Source of the DNA: Agrilactobacillus fermenti
GTDB taxonomy: Bacteria; Bacillota; Bacilli; Lactobacillales; Lactobacillaceae
NCBI RefSeq assembly: GCF_021030645.1
Contig: NZ_JACGCJ010000010.1
Span: 29,902-93,901 of the forward strand
Reading direction: 5' to 3'
DNA length: 64,000 nucleotides
Positions 27,490 to 36,027 of this stretch are shown piece after piece. How positions within the stretch are numbered: the first letter of the stretch is position 1; every line of letters starts with the position of its first letter. A program made the position numbers and the translations under genes. Below the pieces are notes generated by a model, which was given only the letters and a program-made list of their open reading frames with translations, made no database searches and was not told the origin of the DNA.

Positions 27490-27828
27490 ATGTTGAGCGT
27501 GCGTTTAAATAATATGAAGTTTCACGGCCATATTGGTGTTTATCCTGAGGAAAAGAAAATCGGTCAAGATTTAGAAATTGATGTTGCCTTGCAAACCAAA
27601 GTGGATGTGCAGCAGATCCATGATGATTTGACTCAGACCATTAGTTATGGCGCCGTTTATCGTCAGATTCAAAAAATTGTTTCAACTAGCCGGGTGGACT
27701 TAGTCGAAACGTTGGCGACGGACATTATGAATGCCATCAAGGCTACTTATGCTGAACAAGTAACTCACGTAACTGTGCGGATTCGCAAGTTGAATACCCC
27801 AATCGATGGCATTATGGATAATGTGTAG
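27490..27828 (+). CDS. folB: Dihydroneopterin aldolase
   Basis: The 112-residue protein shows the FolB core: MKFHGHIGVYPEEKKIGQDLEIDV, with the tyrosine and glutamate of the active site, and a late VTVRIRKLNTPIDG block (the RK motif region). It cleaves 7,8-dihydroneopterin to 6-hydroxymethyl-dihydropterin. GTG 27481 is in frame, but the AAAGGG site fits ATG 27490 better. It is the first gene of a folB-folK-folE-folC-NTPase-folP operon, an order known from other lactobacilli. Confidence 0.93.
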   Translation: MLSVRLNNMKFHGHIGVYPEEKKIGQDLEIDVALQTKVDVQQIHDDLTQTISYGAVYRQIQKIVSTSRVDLVETLATDIMNAIKATYAEQVTHVTVRIRKLNTPIDGIMDNV

Positions 27829-27845
27829 ATCGAGGTGCAGGGGTG

Positions 27846-28331
27846 ATGCCAGAAGTCTATTTAAGTATCGGGGCTAACTTAGGAGATAAAGTTGGACAGC
27901 TGCGAACGGCGATTGCTGAATTAGCAGCCAAGCCGGAAATTGACATACTGGCAACTTCTAAGTTTTACCAAACGGCACCGGTGGGCGGTGTGCCCCAAGA
28001 TGACTTTATCAATGCTGCGGTTCGTCTTGAAACGGCATTAACACCAAGTGCCTTATTAGAGGTGCTGCATCAGATTGAGCAGGGGTTACACCGGGTTCGG
28101 AAGATCCATTGGGGACCGCGAACGATTGATTTGGATATTATTTTTTATGATCATGAAACGGTGCAAACCGCTGTTTTGACAATTCCACATCCGGAAACTT
28201 TTAACCGTCGTTTTGTATTGGTTCCTTTGTTAGACATATTACCCCCGACTGATCCCTATTATGCCCAAGTGAAAGTTGCTCAAACGCAATTAGGGGACAC
28301 TCAAGCATTACAAGTTTTTAATGGAGTGTGA
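27846..28331 (+). CDS. folK: Hydroxymethyl-dihydropterin pyrophosphokinase
   Basis: The 161-residue protein is HPPK: YLSIGANLGDK at the N-terminus, SKFYQTAPVGG near residue 40, and the signature WGPRTIDLDIIFYD near residue 95 with the two metal-binding aspartates. It transfers pyrophosphate from ATP to 6-hydroxymethyl-dihydropterin. GTG 27843 and ATG 27846 are adjacent; I choose ATG, with GAGGTG upstream. It lies 17 bp after folB. Confidence 0.95.
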   Translation: MPEVYLSIGANLGDKVGQLRTAIAELAAKPEIDILATSKFYQTAPVGGVPQDDFINAAVRLETALTPSALLEVLHQIEQGLHRVRKIHWGPRTIDLDIIFYDHETVQTAVLTIPHPETFNRRFVLVPLLDILPPTDPYYAQVKVAQTQLGDTQALQVFNGV

Positions 28332-28337
28332 ATCGTA

Positions 28338-28907
28338 TTGAATGAAACAAACCAACAAGCAATTGAACAAGCCGTCAAGCAGATTTTAACGGCTGTGGGT
28401 GAAGATCCTAATCGGCCTGGTCTGCTGGAAACACCAGCCCGGGTGGCGCGCATGTATGCAGAAGTATTTAGTTCCTTGTCAGAACAAAAATTTACGGACT
28501 ACAAAATTTTTGATTCCGATCATGATGAAGACGAGATCGTTCTAGTGAAAGATATTCCTTTCTATAGTATGTGTGAACATCATTTATTGCCTTTTTTTGG
28601 TACAGCTACGGTAGCTTATATCCCTAAAGACGGCAAAATTATCGGCTTAAGCAAGATTCCAAGATTGGTAGATTTTGTTACTAAGAAACCAACGCTACAA
28701 GAGAATGTAACAGCTGATATCGCGACAAATCTGGCTGATATTTTACATCCAGCAGGTATTGCAGTGATGGTGAAAGCACGGCATATGTGTATGGAAATGC
28801 GCGGGGTCAAAAAGGCGAATAGCCAGACGCGCACCAGCTTTTATAGCGGCCGTTTCAAAGAACCTCAGACGCGGCAAGACTTAATGTTGCAATTACAGGA
28901 CATTTAA
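28338..28907 (+). CDS. folE: GTP cyclohydrolase I
   Basis: The 189-residue enzyme has ETPARVARMYAEVF, the zinc-site block SMCEHHLLPFFG, GLSKIPRLVDFV and the late VKARHMCMEMRGVKK with its second zinc cysteine. It makes dihydroneopterin triphosphate from GTP, the first pterin step. It starts with TTG at 28338 behind GGAG at 28323-28326, which is the best-supported start although uncommon. The phosphatase that removes the triphosphate is not obvious here; the NTPase at 30228 may take part. Confidence 0.95.
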   Translation: MNETNQQAIEQAVKQILTAVGEDPNRPGLLETPARVARMYAEVFSSLSEQKFTDYKIFDSDHDEDEIVLVKDIPFYSMCEHHLLPFFGTATVAYIPKDGKIIGLSKIPRLVDFVTKKPTLQENVTADIATNLADILHPAGIAVMVKARHMCMEMRGVKKANSQTRTSFYSGRFKEPQTRQDLMLQLQDI

Positions 28908-28908
28908 A

Positions 28909-30231
28909 ATGACAAAGGTCAACGATGAAGTTCAATTCCATGAATATTTAAAATTAATCAAAACCACGATGCGATACGGTTCTGAAAATCGTATCGAATT
29001 GTTGCGGCAAGTCCTAACAGCGTGTGACCACCCAGATCTGAGTTTTAAAATTGTGCATATTTGTGGGACTAACGGTAAAGGGTCGACTGGCTATTTGATT
29101 GGTGAGTTATTGCAGCAGGCGGGCCTGCGGGTTGGGCGATTTTCGAGTCCGGCAATTTATGAAGATCGAGAAATGATTCAACTTAACGGTCAATTAGTCA
29201 GTTATGCGGCCTTTAATCAAGCCTTTAATGAATTATTGACGGCTTTACAGCAGCGGCAGCTAGCTTTAACCCAATTATCGGAATTTGAATGCTGGTTCTT
29301 GATTGCAATGCTGGTTTTCCGCCAAGCGCAAGTGGCCTGGGTGATTTTAGAATGCGGGCTCGGCGGTGAGTTGGATGCCACCAATGCCATTGCGACAGCA
29401 GCTTATGATGTCTTTACCCATATTGATTTGGACCATATGGCTTTACTGGGCAATACGATTACCGCCATTGCTACCACTAAAGCCCGAATCATTCGCCCAC
29501 AAGCCGAAGTGATCAACTATCCGGCGCAATATCCAATAGTGGATCAGATCATTGCCGATTTGGCGGCTCAGCGTCAAGCCTATTATCATCACGCTAAAAC
29601 CAGCCAGCTAGTGGTTCAGCGGGCTGATCTGAATGGCACAGACTTGCTTTTTCAAACACAGGAGCAAGCTATTCCGTTACATTTAAATTTAGCTGGTGCC
29701 TATCAGGTTAAAAATTTGGCGACTGTCTTGGCATTCGTTCATGTTTATAATCAAAAAGTGCAAACAAGACTTATTACGACAGAGATGATTCAGACTGTTC
29801 TGCAGTCGGCCACGTTAATGGGTCGATTGACGCGGGTTCATAAGCAGCCACCGGTTTATATTGATGGTGGTCATAATCCTGACGCCATGCGTGGTATGCT
29901 GCCGCTATTAGCTCAAACCAGTCAAAAGCATGAATTGATTATTGTTTTAGGCTTTTTGGCTGATAAGAATGTCCAAGCGGCGCTACAAAATTTTCGGACA
30001 TTATCAGCTTACTTTATCGCAACAACGCCTGATAATCCTAAGCGTGCCTTACCGGCAGCCACGTTAGCTGATTGGCTGATTCAACAGTTGCCTGAGGCAA
30101 AAGCTATTCAAGCACTAGCTGCCCCGCGAGCAGCTTATCAGCAAGCTTTAGCTCTGGCAGCAACACTCAAAGATCCAGTGATCTTTGTCTTGGGTTCTTT
30201 TTATTTACTGCGGCAGGTACCAAGGTCATGA
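28909..30231 (+). CDS. folC: Folylpolyglutamate / dihydrofolate synthase
   Basis: The 440-residue Mur-ligase-type protein shows HICGTNGKGSTGYLIGELL (P-loop), GRFSSPAIYEDREMI, ECGLGGELDATNAI and the late YIDGGHNPDAM and GFLADKN motifs typical of FolC. It adds glutamates to folate or pteroate. It begins one base after the folE stop and overlaps the next gene by 4 bp, so it is translationally coupled. Lactobacilli often carry two folC genes; this is the operon-borne one. Confidence 0.93.
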   Translation: MTKVNDEVQFHEYLKLIKTTMRYGSENRIELLRQVLTACDHPDLSFKIVHICGTNGKGSTGYLIGELLQQAGLRVGRFSSPAIYEDREMIQLNGQLVSYAAFNQAFNELLTALQQRQLALTQLSEFECWFLIAMLVFRQAQVAWVILECGLGGELDATNAIATAAYDVFTHIDLDHMALLGNTITAIATTKARIIRPQAEVINYPAQYPIVDQIIADLAAQRQAYYHHAKTSQLVVQRADLNGTDLLFQTQEQAIPLHLNLAGAYQVKNLATVLAFVHVYNQKVQTRLITTEMIQTVLQSATLMGRLTRVHKQPPVYIDGGHNPDAMRGMLPLLAQTSQKHELIIVLGFLADKNVQAALQNFRTLSAYFIATTPDNPKRALPAATLADWLIQQLPEAKAIQALAAPRAAYQQALALAATLKDPVIFVLGSFYLLRQVPRS

Positions 30232-30815
30232 AACAACCAATTCTAATCGCCAGCAATAATCAAGACAAGTCACAAGAACTTAGTGCAATTTCGGCGTTGT
30301 TTGGGCTACAGGCAGTTAATTATCAAACCGTTGCCGCAACCAAGTTTCAATTTCCAGAAGAGACTCTTGACTACGGCCAAAATGCGCAGCAAAAAGCTGA
30401 GTTTATTTGGCAGCAATTGCAGCAGTCTTATCCAGTTTTGGGTGATGATTCAGGCATTCATCTTGATTTTTTACCCAATCGATTTAATGAAGCTACAAAA
30501 AGAGAATTTGCAAAAAGCAGTCAAAATCATGTAACATACTTACTACAGTTATTGGAGGAAGCGCCGTTAGAACGGCGGGGCATTACGATGGTCACACATC
30601 TAGTGCTGCGAAATTATCGGGGAATCTACCACGCAACCGGCTATTTAACCGGGCATGTTGCACTGCAAGCCATGGGGACGGGCGGATTTGATTTAGACCG
30701 TATTGTCATCTCAACTGGTTTTCAGCAGACACTTGCTCAGTTATCGCCAATGGTTCGGATGCGCTTGGGGCACCGTTATCAAGCTATGACGCACTTAATC
30801 CAACAAATGAGGTAA
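30228..30815 (+). CDS. Non-canonical NTP pyrophosphatase, HAM1/RdgB-like, of folate operon
   Basis: The 195-residue protein has a HAM1-like start ILIASNNQDKSQEL and PVLGDDSGIHLDF, corresponding to the nucleotide and metal sites. The usual PRGTGGFGYDP block is altered to AMGTGGFDLDR, and the FSRRYAG-type segment is replaced by NRFNEATKREF, so it is a divergent branch. Such a gene (called xtp3 in some lactobacilli) is regularly found between folC and folP. It may hydrolyse the pterin triphosphate or odd purine triphosphates; the first role would fill a gap in this operon but is inference. Confidence 0.8.
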   Translation: MKQPILIASNNQDKSQELSAISALFGLQAVNYQTVAATKFQFPEETLDYGQNAQQKAEFIWQQLQQSYPVLGDDSGIHLDFLPNRFNEATKREFAKSSQNHVTYLLQLLEEAPLERRGITMVTHLVLRNYRGIYHATGYLTGHVALQAMGTGGFDLDRIVISTGFQQTLAQLSPMVRMRLGHRYQAMTHLIQQMR

Positions 30816-30820
30816 TTGAT

Positions 30821-31963
30821 ATGAAAATATCTGAGCAAAAAGATCTATTCCAGTTGGCAACACGGACAACCTTTGATCCCTATCAAATCCAATTGACTTT
30901 GACCGATTTAACAACGGCTGAACAAGGTTGGCTGCGGCCATTATTGGCAGACCTAGATGTCTTATATCAGCAATTGGGCACTAATTTTGCAATTAAATTT
31001 GATATCTATCAGTTTGAAGCTTTTAAGCATGCATTTTTAACCCATGAATCAGCAACAGCTTTACGCACGCAGATCCAACAAATCTGGTCAGAACATCAGG
31101 TTTGGTGGCGTGGCCGTAACTTTAGCTTAAATTTGACCACTGATCCTATTGTCTATTCGATCATTAATACCTCACCAGATTCGTTTTATGATGGTGGGGT
31201 ATTGAAGGACATGGACACGGTCATGCAGCGGGTGGCAGCGGACGTTGAAGCCGGTGCAAAGGTGATCGAAGTTGGTGGTCAAACAACACGACCGGGCTTT
31301 AAACCGATTACGCCAGAAGTTGAGATTAAACGCACTGTCCCTCAGGTCAAAGCAATTAAACAAGCCTATCCTGACATTGTTGTGGCGGTGGATACGTATA
31401 AGACACCCGTTATGCGTGCAGTGCTAGCAGCCGGTGCTGATGCGATTAATGATGTGAATGGCTTCAATGATGATCCAGAGAAATTTAAATTATTACGGGA
31501 ATATCAACCAGCAGTATTGACGATGCATGAAAATCGCGGACGGCCGTATAAGGATAGTTTGACGCCAAATATTCGCCAATTCTTCAAAACTAATTTGGAA
31601 ATGTTACTGCAGGAAGCTGACTTGGATTATGAAGCCATTGCGCTGGACCAGGGTATCGGTTACTCTGCAAATGCTGATAATATTCAGGATTTCGCTTTCA
31701 TGCGGTCTTTAAGTGAACTTAATATTTTTGGTCGGCCGACCATGGTCGCTGTTTCGAATAAGGGGTTTTATGGCAAACTCTTGGGTTTGGCTAAAGACAG
31801 TCGTTTATTACCGACCATTGTCAGTGAAACGGTCATGATCCAGCAAGGTGGTCGTTTGATTCGTGTTCATGATGCCAAGGCAACCGCAGATATGATTAAA
31901 TTGCTAAAGGCCATTAATACCTCATTTTTGATTGATAAGGAAAATGATGAAATTAAAAGTTGA
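30821..31963 (+). CDS. folP: Dihydropteroate synthase, divergent, with N-terminal extension
   Basis: The C-terminal 260 residues form the DHPS barrel: SIINTSPDSFYDGG (usually NVTPDSFSDGG), IEVGGQTTRPG (usually IGGESTRPG), VDTYKTPVMRAVLAAGADAI and LTMHENRGRP. Two late motifs depart from the norm: LDQGIGY for LDPGIGF, and VSNKGFYG for SRKSFIG. About 115 residues precede the barrel, making 380 against a usual 270-290. The enzyme joins pterin pyrophosphate to p-aminobenzoate. Being last in a complete fol operon it is probably active, but the altered motifs touch the pterin and sulfonamide site. A strong terminator follows. Confidence 0.85.
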   Translation: MKISEQKDLFQLATRTTFDPYQIQLTLTDLTTAEQGWLRPLLADLDVLYQQLGTNFAIKFDIYQFEAFKHAFLTHESATALRTQIQQIWSEHQVWWRGRNFSLNLTTDPIVYSIINTSPDSFYDGGVLKDMDTVMQRVAADVEAGAKVIEVGGQTTRPGFKPITPEVEIKRTVPQVKAIKQAYPDIVVAVDTYKTPVMRAVLAAGADAINDVNGFNDDPEKFKLLREYQPAVLTMHENRGRPYKDSLTPNIRQFFKTNLEMLLQEADLDYEAIALDQGIGYSANADNIQDFAFMRSLSELNIFGRPTMVAVSNKGFYGKLLGLAKDSRLLPTIVSETVMIQQGGRLIRVHDAKATADMIKLLKAINTSFLIDKENDEIKS

Positions 31964-31985
31964 TCTAAATTGATTGATTTAATTT

Positions 31986-32034
31986 AAAAAGTACTAATTT
32001 CAGTGGTTGATCGCTGAAATTAGTACTTTTTTTG
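31986..32034 (+). terminator. Terminator of the folate operon
   Basis: AAAAAGTACTAATTTCAG and CTGAAATTAGTACTTTTT form a perfect 18-bp stem with a TGGTTGATCG loop and a T7 run. Confidence 0.92.
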
Positions 32035-32093
32035 CAAACATCACCACGTGTATAATAGATCCATTAGTCATCATTAAATAGGGTGGGGATGTT

Positions 32094-33281
32094 GTGCAAC
32101 ACAAACGCATTAATTTTACTTTTGAGATTTTTCTATTGTCAGCTAATTTACGCGTGGCAATTACGGCTTTACCGCCGCTGACCAATAAAATTCAAAGTTT
32201 TTTCCAACTTGATTCAGCCCAAATGGGTGCCGTCACTACGATTCCACTTTTGTGTTTTGGATTTTTATCGATTTTTGCTGGTCAGTTAATCAAACGCATG
32301 GGGACGACATTTACTCTGCGTTTAGCGCTAGTTATGCTGGCAGTGGCTAACTTATTGCGCGTATATGTGAGCTGGGGCTTATTTGTAGGGACGGTTTTTG
32401 TTGGTGCAGCCATTACGTTGTTGAATGTGACACTACCAACAATGATCGTGGAATGGCATCCGGAGAAATCTTCATTTTTGAATGGTGTTTATACGGCTTC
32501 TATCAATTTATTTTCGGCGTTGGTCGGTGGCATTATCGTGCCTTTGGCCAATCATTTTAGCTGGCAGATTGCCATCCAAATGTTTTCGATTCCAGCAATT
32601 ATTGCCTTTATCGGCTCGTTATTTTTGGGACGCGCGCAAGGCCCTGCCGCATCAGAACAGGCGACCGTGGCAGCTTCTAGAAATACGGCCTATCCAGCAG
32701 CGTGGCGCCGACGTCATGTCTGGTTACTAGCCATTTTTATGGGATTACAATCTTTTGTTTTTTATACGTTAGTTGCTTGGCTGCCGAGTATCATGATGTC
32801 TCATCACAGTTCCGCGACTAAAGCCGGTTGGTTAGTAGCCTTGTTCCAAATCATTGGGATGCCATTTTCATATTTTGTACCCCGGGCAGCGCACAGTCGA
32901 GCCAGGTTATTTAAAGTGAATTTGGCATTTGCCGTAGGATATTTGGTAGGTATCGGCTTAATGTTCACCACTAGTTCAGCAACACCAGTTTTAGTTATGA
33001 TCAGTTTGCTATTAGGGATCACGACGGCAGCAACTTTTTCACTGTCATTGAGTTTGATCACTGAAATTTCAATAGATGGGGCAGATGCCAGCTCCGTAGG
33101 CGGCTTGGTTCAGTCAGTGGGGTACTTATTGGCTGCCAGTGGGCCGACAATTTTCGGTGCAACGCGCCAATTGAGTCATAGTTGGACCGTGCCATTAATT
33201 GTTTTACTTGTAGTCGCAATCGTTACAATTATTTTTGGCCAAATTTTTATTCAGTCCAGTCAAAAAGTCATTTCTAAATAA
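32094..33281 (+). CDS. MFS transporter, CynX/NimT-like
   Basis: The 395-residue protein has 12 hydrophobic segments and the early ANLRVAITALPPL block typical of the CynX/NimT (cyanate/nitroimidazole-type) branch of the major facilitator family. A loop motif GQLIKRMGT follows helix 2, and a long basic loop sits in the middle. Cargo is unknown; members handle small anions or drugs. Start GTG 32094 follows a GGTGGGG site. It stands alone between the folate terminator and repeat copy C. Confidence 0.85.
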   Translation: MQHKRINFTFEIFLLSANLRVAITALPPLTNKIQSFFQLDSAQMGAVTTIPLLCFGFLSIFAGQLIKRMGTTFTLRLALVMLAVANLLRVYVSWGLFVGTVFVGAAITLLNVTLPTMIVEWHPEKSSFLNGVYTASINLFSALVGGIIVPLANHFSWQIAIQMFSIPAIIAFIGSLFLGRAQGPAASEQATVAASRNTAYPAAWRRRHVWLLAIFMGLQSFVFYTLVAWLPSIMMSHHSSATKAGWLVALFQIIGMPFSYFVPRAAHSRARLFKVNLAFAVGYLVGIGLMFTTSSATPVLVMISLLLGITTAATFSLSLSLITEISIDGADASSVGGLVQSVGYLLAASGPTIFGATRQLSHSWTVPLIVLLVVAIVTIIFGQIFIQSSQKVISK

Positions 33282-33346
33282 TTAAAGTTCGAATAAACGC
33301 AAAGTTTGTTAAATGAAAGCATTTTTTCGCATATGGGTAAACAAAA

Positions 33347-33466
33347 GAGAGTGAGACAAAAGGCGTTCAGTGGCCGAGCACTAACAAGAGTCACGATAAA
33401 TGGTGGGCTTTTCCATTTGAGTGATTCGTCGTTGAGTGAGGACATTGCCTTTTGGCACACGTTTAA
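33347..33466 (+). repeat. 120-nt structured 3'-UTR repeat, copy C
   Basis: It lies in sense orientation 66 nt after the MFS stop codon. Outer arms are GTG-AGA-CAAAAGGC and GCCTTTTG-GC-ACAC. Inner arms are GAGCACTAAC with CGTTGAGTG, AGTCAC with GTGATT (one G-T pair), and AAATGG with CCATTT. A terminator with the shared core follows 20 nt later. Confidence 0.85.
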
Positions 33467-33485
33467 GCAATAAATATTCGTAATT

Positions 33486-33534
33486 AACAAGTGGCTGAAA
33501 ACAAAACGTTAGTTTTGTCTCAGCCACTTGTTAA
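33486..33534. terminator. Terminator of the repeat-C module, shared with tyrS
   Basis: AACAAGTGGCTGA and TCAGCCACTTGTT form the outer stem, and ACAAAAC/GTTTTGT the inner stem. It lies between convergent genes and probably serves both the MFS transcript and tyrS. Confidence 0.82.
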
Positions 33535-33547
33535 TACTCATAGGTTT

Positions 33548-34819
33548 TTATTTTACGCGCAGCAACGTGTATTTCTTTTTACCCTTACGGATAATGACGA
33601 ATTTGCCGTCAAAGTCAGTATTTGGATCGACTTGAAAATCAAGATCTTGCTGGCGTTCACCATTGATGTAAATCGCGCCGTTCTTGATGTCCTCGCGTGC
33701 TTGGCGCCGAGAAGGTTCGATTTTGGTATCGTCCACCAGTAGTTCAACTAGTGGCCGAACTTCATTTTTGATCGTAACGCTTGGCATGCCTTTGAATCCT
33801 TGTTCAATTTCATGGGCAGTTAAAGTCTTTAGTTCACCGGAGAATAAAGCTTTAGAAATATGTTCAGCTTCTTCAACAGCAGCTTTACCATGGACAAATT
33901 CAGTGACTTCTTCGGCTAGACGTCGTTGTGCTAAGCGTTTCTCAGGGGCAGTCTTAACACTTTCAGCTAAATCATCGATCTCAGCTTTACTTAAGAATGT
34001 AAAGTATTTTAAGTATTTGACGACATCGCGATCATCTTGATTTAGCCAGAATTGGTAGAATTCGTAAGGTGTCGTTTTTTCTGGATCCAGCCAGACAGCC
34101 CCACCAGCCGTTTTACCAAACTTCGTACCGTCAGCTTTTAACATTAAAGGAATTGTTAGGCCAAATACCTTAGCTTCTTGGCCTTCTTGACGATGGATAA
34201 GGTCAATACCAGCAGTGATATTGCCCCATTGATCAGCCCCACCAATTTGTAGCTGTACATCATGTTCTTTATATAGGGTCAAGAAATCGATAGATTGCAG
34301 AATTTGGTAAGTGAATTCAGTATAAGAAATACCGACTTCTAAGCGGGAAGCAACGATTTCTTTGTTCAACATGGTATTGACGTTAAACAATTTACCAAAA
34401 TCACGTAAGAAGTCTAATAAGCTGATCTTGGATAGCCAGTCATAGTTATTAACGATCGTAAAATTATCCGTACCAAATAGTTTTTCCATTTGGCCAGTCA
34501 ATGCAGCTTCATTGTGTTTGACTTGATCCATGGTTTGTAAAACACGTTCAGATTTTTTACCGGAAGGATCGCCAATTGCACCAGTACCACCACCGATGAC
34601 GATAACGGGATGGTGGCCGGCTTCTTGGAAACGTTTAAGCATCATGAAGGGAATCAAGTGGCCAATATGTAAAGAGTCGCCGGTTGGATCGACACCACAA
34701 TATAGAGAAATGGCTTTTTCGTTGACAAGTTCTTTTAAGCCCTGTTCATCAGTCATTTGGTTGACTGCACCACGCCATGCTAATTCATCAATGATTTGAT
34801 TTTGCTTTACTTCTGTCAT
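33548..34819 (-). CDS. tyrS: Tyrosyl-tRNA synthetase
   Basis: The 423-residue class I synthetase shows GVDPTGDSLHIGHLIP (HIGH motif near residue 45), the tyrosine-binding block QIGGADQWGNI, KFGKTAGG as the KMSKS-type loop, and a C-terminal S4 RNA-binding domain (RQAREDIKNGAIYINGE). It charges tRNA-Tyr. A T-box leader with its own terminator precedes it, so expression should follow uncharged tRNA-Tyr levels. Confidence 0.97.
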   Translation of the reverse strand: MTEVKQNQIIDELAWRGAVNQMTDEQGLKELVNEKAISLYCGVDPTGDSLHIGHLIPFMMLKRFQEAGHHPVIVIGGGTGAIGDPSGKKSERVLQTMDQVKHNEAALTGQMEKLFGTDNFTIVNNYDWLSKISLLDFLRDFGKLFNVNTMLNKEIVASRLEVGISYTEFTYQILQSIDFLTLYKEHDVQLQIGGADQWGNITAGIDLIHRQEGQEAKVFGLTIPLMLKADGTKFGKTAGGAVWLDPEKTTPYEFYQFWLNQDDRDVVKYLKYFTFLSKAEIDDLAESVKTAPEKRLAQRRLAEEVTEFVHGKAAVEEAEHISKALFSGELKTLTAHEIEQGFKGMPSVTIKNEVRPLVELLVDDTKIEPSRRQAREDIKNGAIYINGERQQDLDFQVDPNTDFDGKFVIIRKGKKKYTLLRVK

Positions 34820-34847
34820 AAGATACCATCCTTAAATTTAGAATAAA

Positions 34848-35046
34848 AAAAAGCCCAATCGAAAAAATCGATTGGGACGAATCAGTCATTTGATCCGCGG
34901 TACCACCCGCGTTATGCTTACGCATCAACTTGAATGATCCATAACGAGATCAGTCGGTTAGTCCATATGTTTCTGCGTAATTCATGCTTAGGAGATTCAT
35001 CGGTTCTCAACAATGCCGACTCTCTGGCGAAGGGCTCCTATCATTA
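34848..35046 (-). promoter_or_regulatory. T-box riboswitch leader of tyrS
   Basis: On the minus strand the leader contains the conserved T-box sequence GGGTGGTACCGCG (near 34900-34914), a stem I region with AGAGAGTCGG..GAACCGATGAATC, and a terminator CCCAATCGA-TTTTT-TCGATTGGG followed by T residues at 34850-34877. Specifier candidate UAC (in ATTACGCAG near 34975) fits tyrosine. Uncharged tRNA-Tyr would stabilise the antiterminator and allow tyrS expression. Confidence 0.9.
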
Positions 35047-35127
35047 CTATACAGAAAACTAATAAACTTAGAATAACTGAATTAATACGCAAAATCAAGC
35101 AAGGAGACGGATAAATGACTGAATCAA

Positions 35128-35330
35128 TTAAGTTAGTGGTGTAAATTTAATTGTTAGCTGTTGTTTAGTTGCTTGGGCAATTTCTGATAAAATTTTAGTA
35201 GATACAGTCATAGAACCATTTTCAATTTTTGAATTGTTACAACTAGTTTTGCCGCGTCTTGTTTGGGGAGGCTGTCTAAGAACTCTTTGAATTCAGACTA
35301 ATCGCAGTAATCAAACTCTATTTTCTTCAT
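35128..35330 (-). pseudogene. Toxin-antitoxin relic: HigB-like toxin start fused to HigA-like antitoxin end
   Basis: From ATG 35330 leftward one frame reads MKKIEFDYCD, a TAG stop, then SEFKEFLDSLPKQDAAKLVV, which resembles the N-terminus of RelE/HigB-type toxins. About 50 bases on, the -1/+1 frame reads KIENGSMTVSTKILSEIAQ and ends in QLTIKFTPLT-stop, the typical C-terminal end of an XRE-type (HigA-like) antitoxin. A deletion seems to have removed the middle of both genes, and a nonsense mutation hit the toxin part. No function is expected. Confidence 0.6.
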
Positions 35331-35502
35331 TGATTTATGATAGCCTATAAGCTATCGCAGGGAAATTTGTAGGCATTAATTAATGAAACAAATGCTAGCT
35401 TTCAATAATTGGATAAATTCTTATAAAAATTGACACCATATTGGAATTCTTTCACGTATTATAGTATGTGTAAGATTATGTCAAGATTAAGCGAGGCACC
35501 TA
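35331..35502 (+). other. AT-rich stretch before the GNAT gene
   Basis: A short hairpin GATAGC-CTATAA-GCTATC is visible at 35340-35357, and the acetyltransferase promoter probably lies here. I see no further gene. The stretch borders the toxin-antitoxin relic. Confidence 0.3.
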
Positions 35503-36027
35503 ATGAACGAACTAACCTTTCGAACAGCAACCTTCAAAGATTTGGCGACAATCGTTGCCATATATAATGAAAGTATTCCCGGCCGGCTAGCGACGGCAGA
35601 TACCGAACCGTTAACCGTTGCGGCACGACAGCCTTGGTTTACGGCACACCAGCAAAGTCATCAAGGCATCTGGGTTGCTGTCTTAGCAAATAAAATCGTG
35701 GGCTGGTTCAGCTTTTCAGACTTTTATGGTCGTCCAGCTTATAAGCAGACAAAAGAAATTTCTATTTACTTAACTGCTGCGGTACAGCACCAGCATTTAG
35801 GTCAAAAAGTATTGACTTTTGCGGAGACAAAGGCCAGACAACTCGGTTTAGAAACGATTGTGGCTTTTATCTTTAAGCACAATCAACCCAGTGTACATTT
35901 ATTTAAAAAAAATCATTATCAAATATGGGGCGATTTACCTGACGTCGCAATTATGGATCAAAAACATTATTCGTTATTGATTTTAGGTAAACAGCTTACC
36001 CCTAGCGTTGTGGGAGGCAACAGTTGA
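35503..36027 (+). CDS. GNAT acetyltransferase, phosphinothricin-acetyltransferase-like
   Basis: The 174-residue protein is a GNAT fold: the N-terminal block LTFRTATFKDLATIVAIYNESI is typical of the PAT/YwnH branch. A strand EISIYLTAAVQHQHLGQKVL carries the acetyl-CoA loop (QxxG-Q), followed by LGLETIVAFIFKHNQPSVHLFKKNHY. Members acetylate amino acid-like compounds such as methionine derivatives or herbicide analogues. Its stop codon overlaps the start of the next, unrelated wall-hydrolase gene by one base, so the two are co-translated. Confidence 0.83.
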   Translation: MNELTFRTATFKDLATIVAIYNESIPGRLATADTEPLTVAARQPWFTAHQQSHQGIWVAVLANKIVGWFSFSDFYGRPAYKQTKEISIYLTAAVQHQHLGQKVLTFAETKARQLGLETIVAFIFKHNQPSVHLFKKNHYQIWGDLPDVAIMDQKHYSLLILGKQLTPSVVGGNS

